A stretch of DNA of 54,378 nucleotides from Massilia norwichensis (GCF_024753245.1 NZ_JANUGX010000039.1:1-54378); one strand, 5' to 3'; counted from the stretch's first letter, positions 32,277-41,499 are shown. The notes: a model not told the origin generated them from the sequence alone. Made by a program: numbers and translations.

Positions 32277-33383
32277 TTATGCTTCGGGCTTCGCCAGGTA
32301 ACCCGTTACCTCGAGGTCAAAACCGACCATCGACGGCATCTTGCGCGGATTCGCCAGCAGCTTCATCCTGCGCACGCCGACCTGCTTCAGGATCTGCGCG
32401 CCGATACCGTAGGTGCGCAGGTCGAGGTTGGCCGCACGGCCCGCCGCGCGCGGCGCCGACTTGTCCTCGAACTGGCCGAACAGCTGCTCGGCCGTTTCGC
32501 TGCAGTTCAGCAGCACGATCACGCCGCTGTCCGCCGCCTTGATCGCCTGCATCGCCGCCGACAGATTCCAGGAGTGCGAGGTCGCGCGGTTGTCCAGCAG
32601 GTCGATGATCGACACCGGCTGGTGCACGCGCACCAGGGCTTCCTTGTCGCCTTCCGGCGCGCCGTGCACCAGCGCCAGGTGGGCGCAGCCGCTTGGCTTG
32701 TCGCGGAAGGCGACCAGGCGGAAGTCGCCGTGCACCGTCGACAGCTGGCGCTCGGCCACGCGCTCGATCAGCGATTCGGTCTGGCTGCGGTAATGGATCA
32801 GGTCGGCGATGGTGCCGATCTTCAGCCCGTGCTCCTGCGCGAACTCGAGCAGGTCCGGCAGGCGCGCCATGGTGCCGTCTTCCTTGATGATCTCGCAGAT
32901 CACCGAGGCCGGCTGCAAGCCCGCCATCTGGGTCAGGTCGCAGCCCGCTTCGGTATGGCCGGCGCGCATCAGCACCCCGCCCTTGACCGCGCGCAGCGGG
33001 AAGATGTGGCCTGGCTGCACCAGGTCTTCCGGCTTCGCGTTCTTCGCCACCGCCACCTGGATGGTGCGGGCGCGGTCGGCCGCCGAGATGCCGGTGGTGA
33101 CGCCCTCGGCCGCCTCGATCGAGACCGTGAAATTGGTGCCGAAGGAGGTGCCGTTACGGCTCGTCATCATCGGCAGTTCGAGGCGGTCACAGATCTCTTC
33201 CGACAGGGTCAGGCAGACCAGGCCGCGCGCGTGGCGGATCATGAAGTTGATCGCCTCGGGCGTCACGTGTTCGGCGGCGAGCACCAGGTCGCCCTCGTTC
33301 TCGCGGTCTTCCTCATCGACCAGAATGACCATGCGCCCTGCGCGCAGTTCGTCGACGATTTCCTGGGTAGTGGAGATGGGCAT
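32277..33383 (-). CDS. ribBA: DHBP synthase RibB fused to a degenerate GTP cyclohydrolase II domain
   Basis: 368 residues from ATG 33383 (MPISTTQEIVDELRAGRM); the longer frame to 33602 is noncoding upstream DNA. Residues 1-200 are a full 3,4-dihydroxy-2-butanone-4-phosphate synthase: DEEDRENEGDLV, FMIRHARGLVCL, RAGHTEAGCDLTQMAG (core HTEAGCDL). Residues 205-368 align with RibA but lack the zinc cysteines: where active enzymes have VRVHSECLTGD...RCDCG, this one reads VRVHQPVSIIDLLDNRATSHSW (core VRVHQPVS). The cyclohydrolase half should therefore be inactive, as in the RibBX hybrids known in other proteobacteria. A separate RibA must be encoded elsewhere if the organism makes riboflavin. It is the first gene of ribBA-ribH-nusB. 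Confidence 0.93.
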   Translation of the reverse strand: MPISTTQEIVDELRAGRMVILVDEEDRENEGDLVLAAEHVTPEAINFMIRHARGLVCLTLSEEICDRLELPMMTSRNGTSFGTNFTVSIEAAEGVTTGISAADRARTIQVAVAKNAKPEDLVQPGHIFPLRAVKGGVLMRAGHTEAGCDLTQMAGLQPASVICEIIKEDGTMARLPDLLEFAQEHGLKIGTIADLIHYRSQTESLIERVAERQLSTVHGDFRLVAFRDKPSGCAHLALVHGAPEGDKEALVRVHQPVSIIDLLDNRATSHSWNLSAAMQAIKAADSGVIVLLNCSETAEQLFGQFEDKSAPRAAGRAANLDLRTYGIGAQILKQVGVRRMKLLANPRKMPSMVGFDLEVTGYLAKPEA

Positions 33384-33616
33384 GCGAAGTCCTGTGCTGA
33401 AACCCGTTATTTTAATGGATTTGCCAGCCTTCCACCGGGCTCGATGCCGGCATTTGCAGCCCGGCTTCGCCGATGCCGGCGCTGGGCATATCAAATTGTT
33501 GCATAATGACAACGAGCTCTGCACCGCGACAGTGCAAGAATGGCGTTCAGCAACAACTGTACAGGCTGTTGCCCAAGGTAGAATGAATTTTTTATTGCTC
33601 ACCGGAGCGCCTGCGC

Positions 33617-36493
33617 ATGACCGCCCGCTTTGTCCGTACCGCCCTGTTTACTGCCGTCCTGCTGGCGACCCCGCTGGCGGCTTCGGTTGCCAATGCTGCC
33701 CAGCTCGACCTGAACGCCCCGCTGCCGGTCTCGCCCCAGCTGAAGGTCGGCAAGCTGCCGAACGGCCTCACCTATTACATCCAGCAGAACCGCAAGCCCG
33801 AGCACAAGCTGGAGCTGCGCCTGGTGGTGAAGGCCGGTTCCATCCTCGAGGATGAAGACCAGCAGGGCCTGGCTCACTTCACCGAGCACATGGCCTTCAA
33901 CGGCTCGACCCACTTCAAGAAACACGAACTGGTGTCCTACCTGCAGTCGATCGGCGTGAAGTTCGGCGCCGACCTGAACGCCTATACCTCTTTCGACGAG
34001 ACCGTCTACGTGCTGCCAGTGCCGGCCGATCGCAAGCAGGACCTCGACAAGGCCTTCCAGGTGCTGCAGGACTGGGCCCAGGGCCTGACCCTGAACGATG
34101 CCGACATCGACAAGGAACGCGACATCGTGCTCGAGGAACTGCGCCTCGGTAAAGGCGCCGGCGACCGCATGCAGAAGGTCCTGATGCCGAAGATGTTCAA
34201 CGGCTCGCGCTACGCCGAACGGCTCCCGATCGGCAAGGAAGACACGCTGCGCAGCTTCAAGCCCGAAGCCCTGCGCCGCTTCTACCGCGACTGGTACCGG
34301 CCCGACCTGATGGCCGTGGTGGCGGTCGGCGACATCGATCCGGCCCAGGCCGAAACGCTGATCAAGCGCCACTTTTCAAGCCTGAAGAACCCGGCCTCGC
34401 CGCGTCCGCGCACCTATGCGCAGATCCCGCCGCGCACCGGCACCGAGGCGCTGGTGGTCACCGACAAGGAAGCCGGCCCGGCCTCGGTCCTGATCCGCTA
34501 TCCGGTGACGCCCTACAGCGAGCGCGCCACCATCGGCGGCTACCGCGAGCAGCTGATCGAAGGCCTGTTCGCCGGCATGCTGAACCAGCGCCTGTCCGAA
34601 CTGGCGCAGCTGCCCTCGCCGCCCTTCATGGGCGCCAGCAGCGCGCTCGGGCGCCTGACGCCGCGCTACCGCTCCTACAACGCGATGGCCGCGCTGGGCG
34701 AAAAAGGCGCGACGCCGGCGATCGACGCCCTGGTGCAGGAAAACGAACGCGCGCGCCGCTTCGGCTTCACGGCGGCCGAACTGGATCGCGTGAAGAAAAG
34801 CGTGATGCGCAACTACGAACGCATCCACAACGAACGCGACAACACCGATTCCGCCGCCCTCGCCGCCGAGACCATCCGCAACTTCCTGGAGGGCGAATCG
34901 ATCCCCGGCATCGAGAACGAATATCGCTACGTGACCGAACTCCTGCCCGGCATCACGCTCGACGAAATCAACGCCTATGCGCGCCGCACCATTCCGGCCG
35001 ACTCGGGCAAGCTGGTGATCTACACCGGCCCGGCCAAGCTTGACGTCCCGGTGCCGACCGGCGAGCAGCTGCTGGCCGCGGTTTCGAACGCCGAGCGCCG
35101 CGACGTCCAGGCCCGCGACGAAAAGGCGGTCGCGGCGCGCCTGATGGAGCAGCCGCCCGCGCCGGGCCGCATCGTCGCCGAAAGCCGCGACGAGCAGCTC
35201 GGCACCACGCGTCTAGTGCTGTCGAACGGCGTGAAGGTGATCCTCAAGCCGACCGGCTTTCGCAACGACCAGGTCTTGATGAGCGCCGCGCGCTTCGGCG
35301 GTCAGAGCCTGTTCGAGACCAGGGACATGTATAACGCCCGCTATGCCGACACCATCGTCGCCGCGATGGGCCTGAAGGACTTCTCGCCGCTGGACATGCG
35401 CAAGATCCTGGCCGGCAAGGCGGCCGCCGTCAGCGCGGGCCTGGGCAACAACACCGACGTCGTCGCCGGCACCGCGGGCGCCACCGAGGTCGAGACCATG
35501 CTGCAGATGGTGTGGCTGAAGTTCGCCGGCGTGCGCCGCGACGAGGACCTGTACAAATCCTTCATCGGCAAGCAGATGGAACTGGCGCGCAACCGCGCCT
35601 CGCAGCCGGGCGCCGCCTTCGGCGACGTGCTGGTCTCGACCCTCTACGGCGATAACCCGCGTGCCCCGCGCGCCCTGAAGCCGGAGGACTTCGCCAGTAT
35701 CGACCTGGACCGCGCGATCGACATCTACCGCCAGCGCTTCTCCAGCGCGAAGGACCTGACCTTCATTTTCGTGGGCAGCTTCGACGTCGCGTCGATCAAG
35801 CCGCTGCTGGCGACCTACCTGGCCAGCCTGCCGACGCCGGATATCCCGGTGGCCTACCGCGATCTCGGCATCCGCCCCGTGAAGGGCGTGGTCAAGAAGG
35901 AAGTGAACAGCGGCCAGGATGACAAGAGCACGGTCTCGCTGACCTTCACCGGCGCCGCCGACGTCACCGAGCTCGAAGAGCTGCGCCTGTCGGCCCTGGC
36001 CGAGGTGATGAACATCCGCATCATCGACGTGCTGCGCGAGAAGCTGGGCCTGATCTACGGCGGCGGCATGGAAGCCTCGATGACGCGCATCCCCTACGCC
36101 CACTACACGGTGGGCGTGACGCTGCCGACCGGTCCGGAAAACGTCGACAAGGTGTTGAGCGCGACCTTCGCCGAGATCGAGCGCATGCGCACCCAGGGCC
36201 CGGACCAGGCCGACCTCGACAAGGTCAAGACCAACTGGCTGCAGACCTACCGCAAGTCGCTGCAGGAAAACGGCTACTGGCTGGCGGCACTACAGACCTC
36301 CCTGACCGAGGGCACCGACCCGGCCACCATCCTCACCTTCGACAAGGAAGTGCAGAAGCTGAGCGTGGCGGACCTGCAGAGGGCGGCGCAGCGCTATCTG
36401 CGGCCGGACAACTATGTGCAGGTGGTGCTGAATCCGGAGAAGGCTGCGCAGACGGCGCAGATCGCGGCCGGGGCGCAGAAGGCGCCTGAATAA
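33617..36493 (+). CDS. M16-family zinc metalloprotease (pitrilysin type), periplasmic
   Basis: 958 residues. A signal peptide (about 1-28, ending ANA) directs it to the periplasm. The first M16 domain has the inverted zinc motif HFTEH at 87-91 within GLAHFTEHMAFNGS, with a downstream Glu ligand in DIVLEELRLGKG. Two duplicated M16 halves follow (family length about 900-960), the second without the motif and starting near LGTTRLVLSNGVKVILKPTGF (core LVLSNGVKV). These enzymes degrade small peptides in a closed chamber. The gene is monocistronic, divergent from ribBA and convergent with an S9 peptidase. The two peptidase genes sit between the two rib blocks. Confidence 0.92.
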   Translation: MTARFVRTALFTAVLLATPLAASVANAAQLDLNAPLPVSPQLKVGKLPNGLTYYIQQNRKPEHKLELRLVVKAGSILEDEDQQGLAHFTEHMAFNGSTHFKKHELVSYLQSIGVKFGADLNAYTSFDETVYVLPVPADRKQDLDKAFQVLQDWAQGLTLNDADIDKERDIVLEELRLGKGAGDRMQKVLMPKMFNGSRYAERLPIGKEDTLRSFKPEALRRFYRDWYRPDLMAVVAVGDIDPAQAETLIKRHFSSLKNPASPRPRTYAQIPPRTGTEALVVTDKEAGPASVLIRYPVTPYSERATIGGYREQLIEGLFAGMLNQRLSELAQLPSPPFMGASSALGRLTPRYRSYNAMAALGEKGATPAIDALVQENERARRFGFTAAELDRVKKSVMRNYERIHNERDNTDSAALAAETIRNFLEGESIPGIENEYRYVTELLPGITLDEINAYARRTIPADSGKLVIYTGPAKLDVPVPTGEQLLAAVSNAERRDVQARDEKAVAARLMEQPPAPGRIVAESRDEQLGTTRLVLSNGVKVILKPTGFRNDQVLMSAARFGGQSLFETRDMYNARYADTIVAAMGLKDFSPLDMRKILAGKAAAVSAGLGNNTDVVAGTAGATEVETMLQMVWLKFAGVRRDEDLYKSFIGKQMELARNRASQPGAAFGDVLVSTLYGDNPRAPRALKPEDFASIDLDRAIDIYRQRFSSAKDLTFIFVGSFDVASIKPLLATYLASLPTPDIPVAYRDLGIRPVKGVVKKEVNSGQDDKSTVSLTFTGAADVTELEELRLSALAEVMNIRIIDVLREKLGLIYGGGMEASMTRIPYAHYTVGVTLPTGPENVDKVLSATFAEIERMRTQGPDQADLDKVKTNWLQTYRKSLQENGYWLAALQTSLTEGTDPATILTFDKEVQKLSVADLQRAAQRYLRPDNYVQVVLNPEKAAQTAQIAAGAQKAPE

Positions 36494-36504
36494 GTACTAC
36501 CGTC

Positions 36505-36584
36505 ATTCCCGCGCAGGCGGGAATCCAGGTTCTGTATGAGCTAACGAAACGCCAGCAAACTTGGGTCCCCGCCTGCGCGGGGAC
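36505..36584. repeat. Pair of oppositely oriented dRS3-like repeats between convergent peptidase genes
   Basis: First unit ATTCCC-gcgcaggc-GGGAAT at 36505-36524, preceded by GTC. Second unit GTCCCC-gcctgcgc-GGGGAC at 36565-36584, followed by GACGG, is in inverted orientation. Each forms its own hairpin and the two can pair with each other. They fill the 106-base gap between the stops of both peptidase genes and may act as a bidirectional terminator. The same family occurs at 5371. Confidence 0.75.
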
Positions 36585-36599
36585 GACGGCGGTGCAGGT

Positions 36600-38540
36600 T
36601 CACTTCAGGTACTTGTTGAACCACCCGATCTGCCGGCTGCGCAAATCCTTCTGGTGCTCGGGCTTGCGCAAGGCATGCCCCTCCCCTTCGTAGATCACCA
36701 GCGTGGTCGGCACGCCCATCGCCTTCAGGCCGTGCCAGAACTCCATCGACTGCGCCGGCGGGCATTCGACGTCGCGCTCGCCCACATAGATCAGGGTTGG
36801 CGTCTTCGCCGCCTTGATCGATTCGATCGGCGAGGCGGCGCGGTACACGGCCGGGTCGTCGTACATGGTGGCGCCGAAGAAAGGCACCATCCACTGGTCG
36901 ATGCCGTTCTGGCCGTAGTAGCTGATCCAGTTGGCGATGCCGGCGCCGGCCACCGCGGCCTTGAAGCGCTGGCTGTGCGTCACGCCCCACATCGTCATGA
37001 AGCCGCCGTAGGAGTGGCCCATCAGGCCCAGGCGATTGCCGTCCACCGGCGCCTGTTTGATGGCGGCGTCGACGCCGGCCAGGATGTCGCGCCAGTCGCC
37101 GCCGCCGAAGTCCTTGCGGTTGGCGCTGGTGAAGGCGGCGCCCTGCCCATAGCTGCCGCGCGGGTTCGGCATGAACACGAAGTAGCCCTGGTTGACCAGG
37201 TCGCGCACCAGCGAGTTGCCACCCTCGCCGTTGGCGATGTAGCGCGGCGTGGCGGCTGCCGCCGGCCCGCCGTGCACCTGCACGATCATCGGGTACTTCT
37301 TGCCCGCATCGACCTTGCGCGGGCCGACCAGCCAGCCCTGCACCTTGTAGCCCTCGTTGGTCCAGCTGACGCTTTGCGCCGACACGGCCGGGGCGAAGGA
37401 TGCGTTGTCGCGGGTGATCGCGTTCATTTCCGGCAGGCGGCCGGCGACGATGCGCGGCGCGTGCTCGTAGTCTTCCTGCACCGATGCCGCGACCTTGCCG
37501 TCGGCACTGAACACGAAGCGGCCGTCGCGCGAGGCGGAAGCCGTCACCGGGCCCTTCCACAACACGCGGCTGCTGCGCGCCGCCGGGTCGATCGCCACCA
37601 CGCCGGCATCGGCACCGGCCAGCACGGAGGCCAGCACCTGGTTGCCGCGCCAGGCGATGCCGTTGAAGGTGCCGGCAAAGCCCGGGGTCACGTCGACCGG
37701 CTCGCCGCCGTCGATCGACACCGTGTAGACGTCGCCGCCGACCGAGCCGAAGTCGCTCATCAGGCCGCCGATGAAGGCGACCGTGCGGCCGTCCGGCGAC
37801 ACATGCGGCATGTTCATTTGCATTTTCGGCGCGGCCAGCACGCGCAGCTTGCCGGTCGCGGCATCGACGTGGCCGAGGGTGGCGATCCACCAGTTGTTGT
37901 CGCCGTTGCCCTTGGCGCTGGTGACCACGAAGCCTTTGCCGTCCGGGGTCCAGTCGTATTCGTAGACGAAGGTGTCGGCGGGCGAGACCAGCCTGAAGTC
38001 GCCGCCGCCGGCGGACACCACGGCGATGCGCTGCTCGTCTTCCTGCTCGGCCACGCCGATCTCGCCGATCTGGCGCGCGCCCGCTTCCACCGCGCCGGTC
38101 AGCTTTTTCGCGCCGACGGTGGCCAGGAAGGCCAGCTGGCGGCCGTCGGGCGACCAGCGCACGGTATTGGCCACGCCCTTGACCGTGGCCACCGGCTTGA
38201 ATTTGCCGTCGCGCAGTACCTGGACCGTGGCGGTGCCGGTCTTGCTGTCGGTGCTGATCAGCGCCATCGCGCTGCCATCCGGCGACCACACGGGCGCCTC
38301 GACGCGGCATTGCACGCAATCGGCCTGCTCGACACTGCTTACGATCTTGCCGGTCGCCGTATCGCGCACGACGATGCGCGCACCGGTCTTCGCTTCGCCC
38401 TCGACGGCCTCGATGGCGGCGAGGCGCTCGCCGTTGGCGGACATCGCCAGCGAACGATAGCTGCGCATGCCTTCCGCCGAGCCGATGCCGGCGGCGGCGA
38501 GCAGGGTCAGCAGCACAAATGGTTTTACACCACGAATCAT
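36600..38540 (-). CDS. S9-family serine peptidase (prolyl oligopeptidase/acylaminoacyl-peptidase type)
   Basis: 646 residues from ATG 38540, with AAAGGAG seven bases upstream. A signal peptide (MIRGVKPFVLLTLLAAAGIGSA, about 22 residues; ends MIRGV and IGSA) exports it. Residues 30-370 form a beta-propeller with repeats such as VWSPDGSAMALIS, RWSPDGRQLAFLA and VSPDGRTVAFIGG. The alpha/beta-hydrolase domain holds the nucleophile in GHSYGGFMTMW (Ser near 505), Asp in YVGERDVECPP and His in EGEGHALRKPEH. It cleaves short peptides, possibly working with the M16 protease encoded convergently. It is monocistronic: ribE upstream ends in its own terminator. Confidence 0.93.
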   Translation of the reverse strand: MIRGVKPFVLLTLLAAAGIGSAEGMRSYRSLAMSANGERLAAIEAVEGEAKTGARIVVRDTATGKIVSSVEQADCVQCRVEAPVWSPDGSAMALISTDSKTGTATVQVLRDGKFKPVATVKGVANTVRWSPDGRQLAFLATVGAKKLTGAVEAGARQIGEIGVAEQEDEQRIAVVSAGGGDFRLVSPADTFVYEYDWTPDGKGFVVTSAKGNGDNNWWIATLGHVDAATGKLRVLAAPKMQMNMPHVSPDGRTVAFIGGLMSDFGSVGGDVYTVSIDGGEPVDVTPGFAGTFNGIAWRGNQVLASVLAGADAGVVAIDPAARSSRVLWKGPVTASASRDGRFVFSADGKVAASVQEDYEHAPRIVAGRLPEMNAITRDNASFAPAVSAQSVSWTNEGYKVQGWLVGPRKVDAGKKYPMIVQVHGGPAAAATPRYIANGEGGNSLVRDLVNQGYFVFMPNPRGSYGQGAAFTSANRKDFGGGDWRDILAGVDAAIKQAPVDGNRLGLMGHSYGGFMTMWGVTHSQRFKAAVAGAGIANWISYYGQNGIDQWMVPFFGATMYDDPAVYRAASPIESIKAAKTPTLIYVGERDVECPPAQSMEFWHGLKAMGVPTTLVIYEGEGHALRKPEHQKDLRSRQIGWFNKYLK

Positions 38541-38620
38541 CCTTTGTCTCCTTTGCGGCGAGCGAATGCTCTGCCTACTGTTCAAGTTGCCAGCAGTCTA
38601 CGCCAAACAAAGGAGAATCG

Positions 38621-38648
38621 GAGAAAATTTGCCCGGCCGCAGCCGGGC
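38621..38648 (-). terminator. Terminator after ribE
   Basis: On the minus strand GCCCGGC-tgcg-GCCGGGC is followed by AAATTTTC, six bases after the ribE stop. It separates ribD-ribE from the S9 peptidase gene. Confidence 0.8.
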
Positions 38649-38654
38649 TTGCGC

Positions 38655-39284
38655 TCAAGCTTTTGCCGCGGTGAGCATGCGCTCGACGTAGCGCGCGATC
38701 AGGTCGATCTCGAGGTTGACCTTGGCGCCGGCATGCAGGTGCTTCAGCGTGGTGACGGCGATGGTGTGCGGGATCAGGTTGATCGAGAAGCGGCAGACTT
38801 TGCTGCCGTTATCGACCAGGTCTTCGACGCTGTTGACGGTCAGCGACACGCCGTTCACCACGATCGAACCCTTGTACGCCAGGTATTTGCCCAGCTCCAC
38901 AGGTGCGTCGATGACCAGCTTGAAGGATTCGCCGATCGGCTCGAAGCTGTGCACGGTGCCGAGGCCGTCGACGTGGCCGGACACCAGGTGGCCGCCGAGA
39001 CGCTCGGCCAGGGTCAGGGCCTTTTCCAGGTTCACTTCGCCCGGCTGGTCCAGGCCCGCGGTGCGGTTCAGGCTTTCGCGCGAGACGTCGACCGCGAACG
39101 CGTTGCCGGTCTTTTCGACCACGGTCATGCAGGCGCCGTTGATGGCGATCGAGTCGCCCAACGCGACGTCATCCAGCCCCAGGCCGCCGGCCTCGATCTG
39201 CAGGCGCACGCCCGCGAACGAACCGCCTTCGAGCGGCTTGACCGATTGAATGCTGCCCACGGCAGCGACGATTCCAGTAAACAT
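38655..39284 (-). CDS. ribE: Riboflavin synthase, alpha subunit
   Basis: 209 residues made of two lumazine-binding repeats: MFTGIVAAVGSIQ opening and, in the second half, VSGHVDGLGTVHSF. GVSLTVN and NGACMTVV are the matching end-blocks of the two halves. It dismutates two molecules of ribityllumazine into riboflavin and the pyrimidine intermediate. It follows ribD by six bases and ends the operon. Also named ribC in some genomes. Confidence 0.96.
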   Translation of the reverse strand: MFTGIVAAVGSIQSVKPLEGGSFAGVRLQIEAGGLGLDDVALGDSIAINGACMTVVEKTGNAFAVDVSRESLNRTAGLDQPGEVNLEKALTLAERLGGHLVSGHVDGLGTVHSFEPIGESFKLVIDAPVELGKYLAYKGSIVVNGVSLTVNSVEDLVDNGSKVCRFSINLIPHTIAVTTLKHLHAGAKVNLEIDLIARYVERMLTAAKA

Positions 39285-39290
39285 ACAGCC

Positions 39291-40397
39291 TTATTCCTTC
39301 TCTTGATGATTGAAGCGCGCCAGGATGCGCAGGTCGGGACCGACCTGCTGCACGCCATGGAAGCGCAATGCAAACTTGTCCTGCAGACGGGCCAGCGGCG
39401 GCAGCGCGAACATGCCCTGCCCCGGTCCGATCAGGCTCGGCGCCAGGTAGACCAGCAGTTCGTCGACGCAGCCTTCGCGCACCAGCGAGGCATTCAGCTT
39501 GCCGCCCGCTTCGACGTGCAGCTCGTTGATCTCGCGGCGGCCCAATTCCAGCATCAGCGCCGGCAGGTCGACCTTGCCGCTGCTGTTGGGCAGCATGATG
39601 ACTTCATGGCCGGCGGCGCGCAATGCCGCCTCCTTTTCCGGGCTCGCCTGCGCGGCGACGATCCAGCACGGCTCGCCCTGCAGGATACGCGCACCGAGAT
39701 CGATCTCGAGGCGGCTGTCGACGATCACACGGCGTGGCTGCATCGGCGTATCGATGCCGCGTACCGTGAGCTGCGGATCGTCGGCCTTGACGGTGCCGAT
39801 GCCGGTCAGGATCGCCTGCGCGCGGGCGCGCCAGGCATGGCCGTCGGCGCGTGCTTCCGGGCTCGTGATCCACTGGCTCTCGCCGCTGTCCAGCGCCGTC
39901 ATGCCGTCCAGGCTGGCGGCCGTCTTCAGGCGCACCCAGGGCTTCTTGACGCGCATGCGGTTGAAGAAGCCGATGTTCAATTCGTAGGCTTCGTCGGCCA
40001 TGACGCCCGAACTGACCGCGATGCCGGCCGCTTCCAGCTGCGCCAGGCCGCGCCCGGCCACCAGCGGATTCGGATCGACCATTGCCGCCACCACGCGCCC
40101 CAGCCCGGCCTCGATCAGCGCGTTCGAGCATGGCGGCGTGCGGCCGTAATGGCTGCACGGCTCCAGCGTGACGTAGGCGGTGGCGCCGCGCACATCGTTC
40201 CCGCGTGCCTGGGCATCGCGCATCGCCTGGATCTCGGCATGCGCCTGCCCGGCCGGCTGGGTGTGGCCGGCGCCGATCACTTCGCCGTCACGCACGATCA
40301 CGCAGCCGATGCGCGGGTTCGGCGCCGTGATGTACATGCCCTTCGCTGCCCATTCCAGGGCCAGGGCCATGCCTTCGGTATCGCTCAGTATCAGCAC
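39291..40397 (-). CDS. ribD: Bifunctional pyrimidine deaminase/reductase RibD
   Basis: 368 residues. The deaminase domain (1-145) has PNPRIGCVIV, the zinc/catalytic motif HAEIQAM and the cysteine pair PCSHYGRTPPC. The reductase domain (150-360) begins KKPWVRLKTAASLDG and has DSRLEID and VEAGGKLNASLV. It performs the two steps from the RibA product towards the lumazine synthase substrate. It starts 42 bases after the fimT-like gene, so it may be read from the pilin operon as well as a local promoter. ribE follows directly. Confidence 0.96.
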   Translation of the reverse strand: MLILSDTEGMALALEWAAKGMYITAPNPRIGCVIVRDGEVIGAGHTQPAGQAHAEIQAMRDAQARGNDVRGATAYVTLEPCSHYGRTPPCSNALIEAGLGRVVAAMVDPNPLVAGRGLAQLEAAGIAVSSGVMADEAYELNIGFFNRMRVKKPWVRLKTAASLDGMTALDSGESQWITSPEARADGHAWRARAQAILTGIGTVKADDPQLTVRGIDTPMQPRRVIVDSRLEIDLGARILQGEPCWIVAAQASPEKEAALRAAGHEVIMLPNSSGKVDLPALMLELGRREINELHVEAGGKLNASLVREGCVDELLVYLAPSLIGPGQGMFALPPLARLQDKFALRFHGVQQVGPDLRILARFNHQEKE

Positions 40398-40439
40398 TTG
40401 TCTCTTTTCGGTTTGCTCAGTTCGCTCGGTTCGCCCGGT

Positions 40440-41015
40440 TCACGATGGCGGCGCGGCGGGACCGTCGCAGGAGGCATCGCGCGCCGGGTCGCAGCTGCGG
40501 GCCCGGCCCAGCATATTGATTTTAATACGGCGGATGCCGCCGCCATGGAACAGCGACAGCGTGCCGTAACGCGCCGCCGCCGGGTTGCTGTCGCGGCAGC
40601 TACGTCCGGCGCCATTGTAGGCGATATAGAAAGGCGGCGCCGAGGTCGTGAAGGAAAAGTCGGCGGCGATGCCCTGCGCCAGCGGGCCGTGCTCGGCCAG
40701 GATGGTGTCAGCTGGCCCCGGCAGGCGGTCGCCGTCGCGGTCGACGAATACGGTCCAGCCCTGGCGCCAGTCGGCGCCGCCCGCGCCCTTCGGCAGCAGG
40801 GTGACGAGCTCGCCGCGCGCCAGTGCCTGGGCACGCGCCAGGCCGATGGCGGCGAACAGGTCGGCGGTGGCGGCCTTCAGCTGCTGGGTGCGGACCAGCT
40901 GACCGAGGTCCGGGGCCCCGGCCGCCAACAGGATCACGAGGATCGCCATCACGGCGAGCAGTTCGATCAGCGAGAAGCCGGCCTGGCGCGCCGCCCTGCC
41001 AGGCCATCGATTCAC
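40440..41015 (-). CDS. GspH/FimT-like type IV pseudopilin
   Basis: 191 residues. The start is taken as the GTG at 41015 that overlaps the stop of the PilE-like gene (GTGA); a TTG at 41024 with GGGGAG in front is the alternative. Residues 8-35 are a prepilin signal: short basic leader, cleavage in RQAGFSLIEL, then a hydrophobic helix (LLAVMAILVILLAAGAP; ends LLAVM and LAAGAP). The C-terminal domain (RTQQLKAATADLFAAIGLARAQALARG block start RTQQLKAA, end QALARG) is GspH/FimT-like. It is probably a minor pilin at the tip of the pilus and the last gene of the pilV-pilW-pilX-pilE-fimT group. Confidence 0.82.
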   Translation of the reverse strand: MNRWPGRAARQAGFSLIELLAVMAILVILLAAGAPDLGQLVRTQQLKAATADLFAAIGLARAQALARGELVTLLPKGAGGADWRQGWTVFVDRDGDRLPGPADTILAEHGPLAQGIAADFSFTTSAPPFYIAYNGAGRSCRDSNPAAARYGTLSLFHGGGIRRIKINMLGRARSCDPARDASCDGPAAPPS

Positions 41016-41458
41016 GGCCAGCAACGCCCGCTCCCCGCCGCCGCATGCCTGCCCTGGCTGTCGAAGGTGAGTACGCCGCATTCGGGGTCGCGGAAGCGCG
41101 CGTCGACCTTGGCCGTGCCGGGCGTGGCGCGCAGCTCGACGCAATCGGCGATGTCGCGACCCGGACAGGCATGCGCGTCCAGCTCGTACAGGCTCGCGGC
41201 CGCGGTGGCGCCCGACCACCAGCGAAAACCTTGCGGCGCCGCGTCTTCGCTGCTCGAGGAAAACTCGGCATAGGTGTTGTGCTGCAAGTGGTAGCGTTCC
41301 TGCTGCTGCATCGCTTCGAACAAGGCGATCTGTCCTTCAGTGCGCTTGGTGCGCACGACGTGGCCGGCATAGCTCGGGTAGGCCACCGACACCAGGATGG
41401 CGAGGATGGCCAGCACCACCAGCATTTCGATCAGGGTAAAACCGCTCTTCATGTTCAT
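41012..41458 (-). CDS. pilE: PilE-like minor type IV pilin
   Basis: 148 residues. The prepilin leader is very short: MNMKSGFTLIEMLVVLAILAI (cut after Gly6, Phe+1, Glu+5; block SGFTLIEML). The helix continues to VRTKRTEGQIALFEAMQQQERYHLQ (core KRTEGQIAL). Two cysteine pairs near the C-terminus (ACPGRDIADC and ECGVLTF...GRCWP) would form the D-region. It resembles the ComP/PilE-type minor pilins encoded at the end of minor-pilin operons. Confidence 0.88.
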   Translation of the reverse strand: MNMKSGFTLIEMLVVLAILAILVSVAYPSYAGHVVRTKRTEGQIALFEAMQQQERYHLQHNTYAEFSSSSEDAAPQGFRWWSGATAAASLYELDAHACPGRDIADCVELRATPGTAKVDARFRDPECGVLTFDSQGRHAAAGSGRCWP

Positions 41459-41499
41459 GGATCCCTCGTTTTGTTTTCACTTCGTTTTCATTGCTTTGC

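Noticed and set aside
31218..40397. FMN riboswitch upstream of a rib gene
   Set aside because: I looked before ribBA and ribD for the conserved FMN aptamer blocks and saw none in this window.
36561..41273. A 1570-codon open frame on the plus strand
   Set aside because: It runs antisense to the S9 peptidase, ribE, ribD and pilin genes, which have clear families. Long antisense frames are expected in GC-rich DNA.
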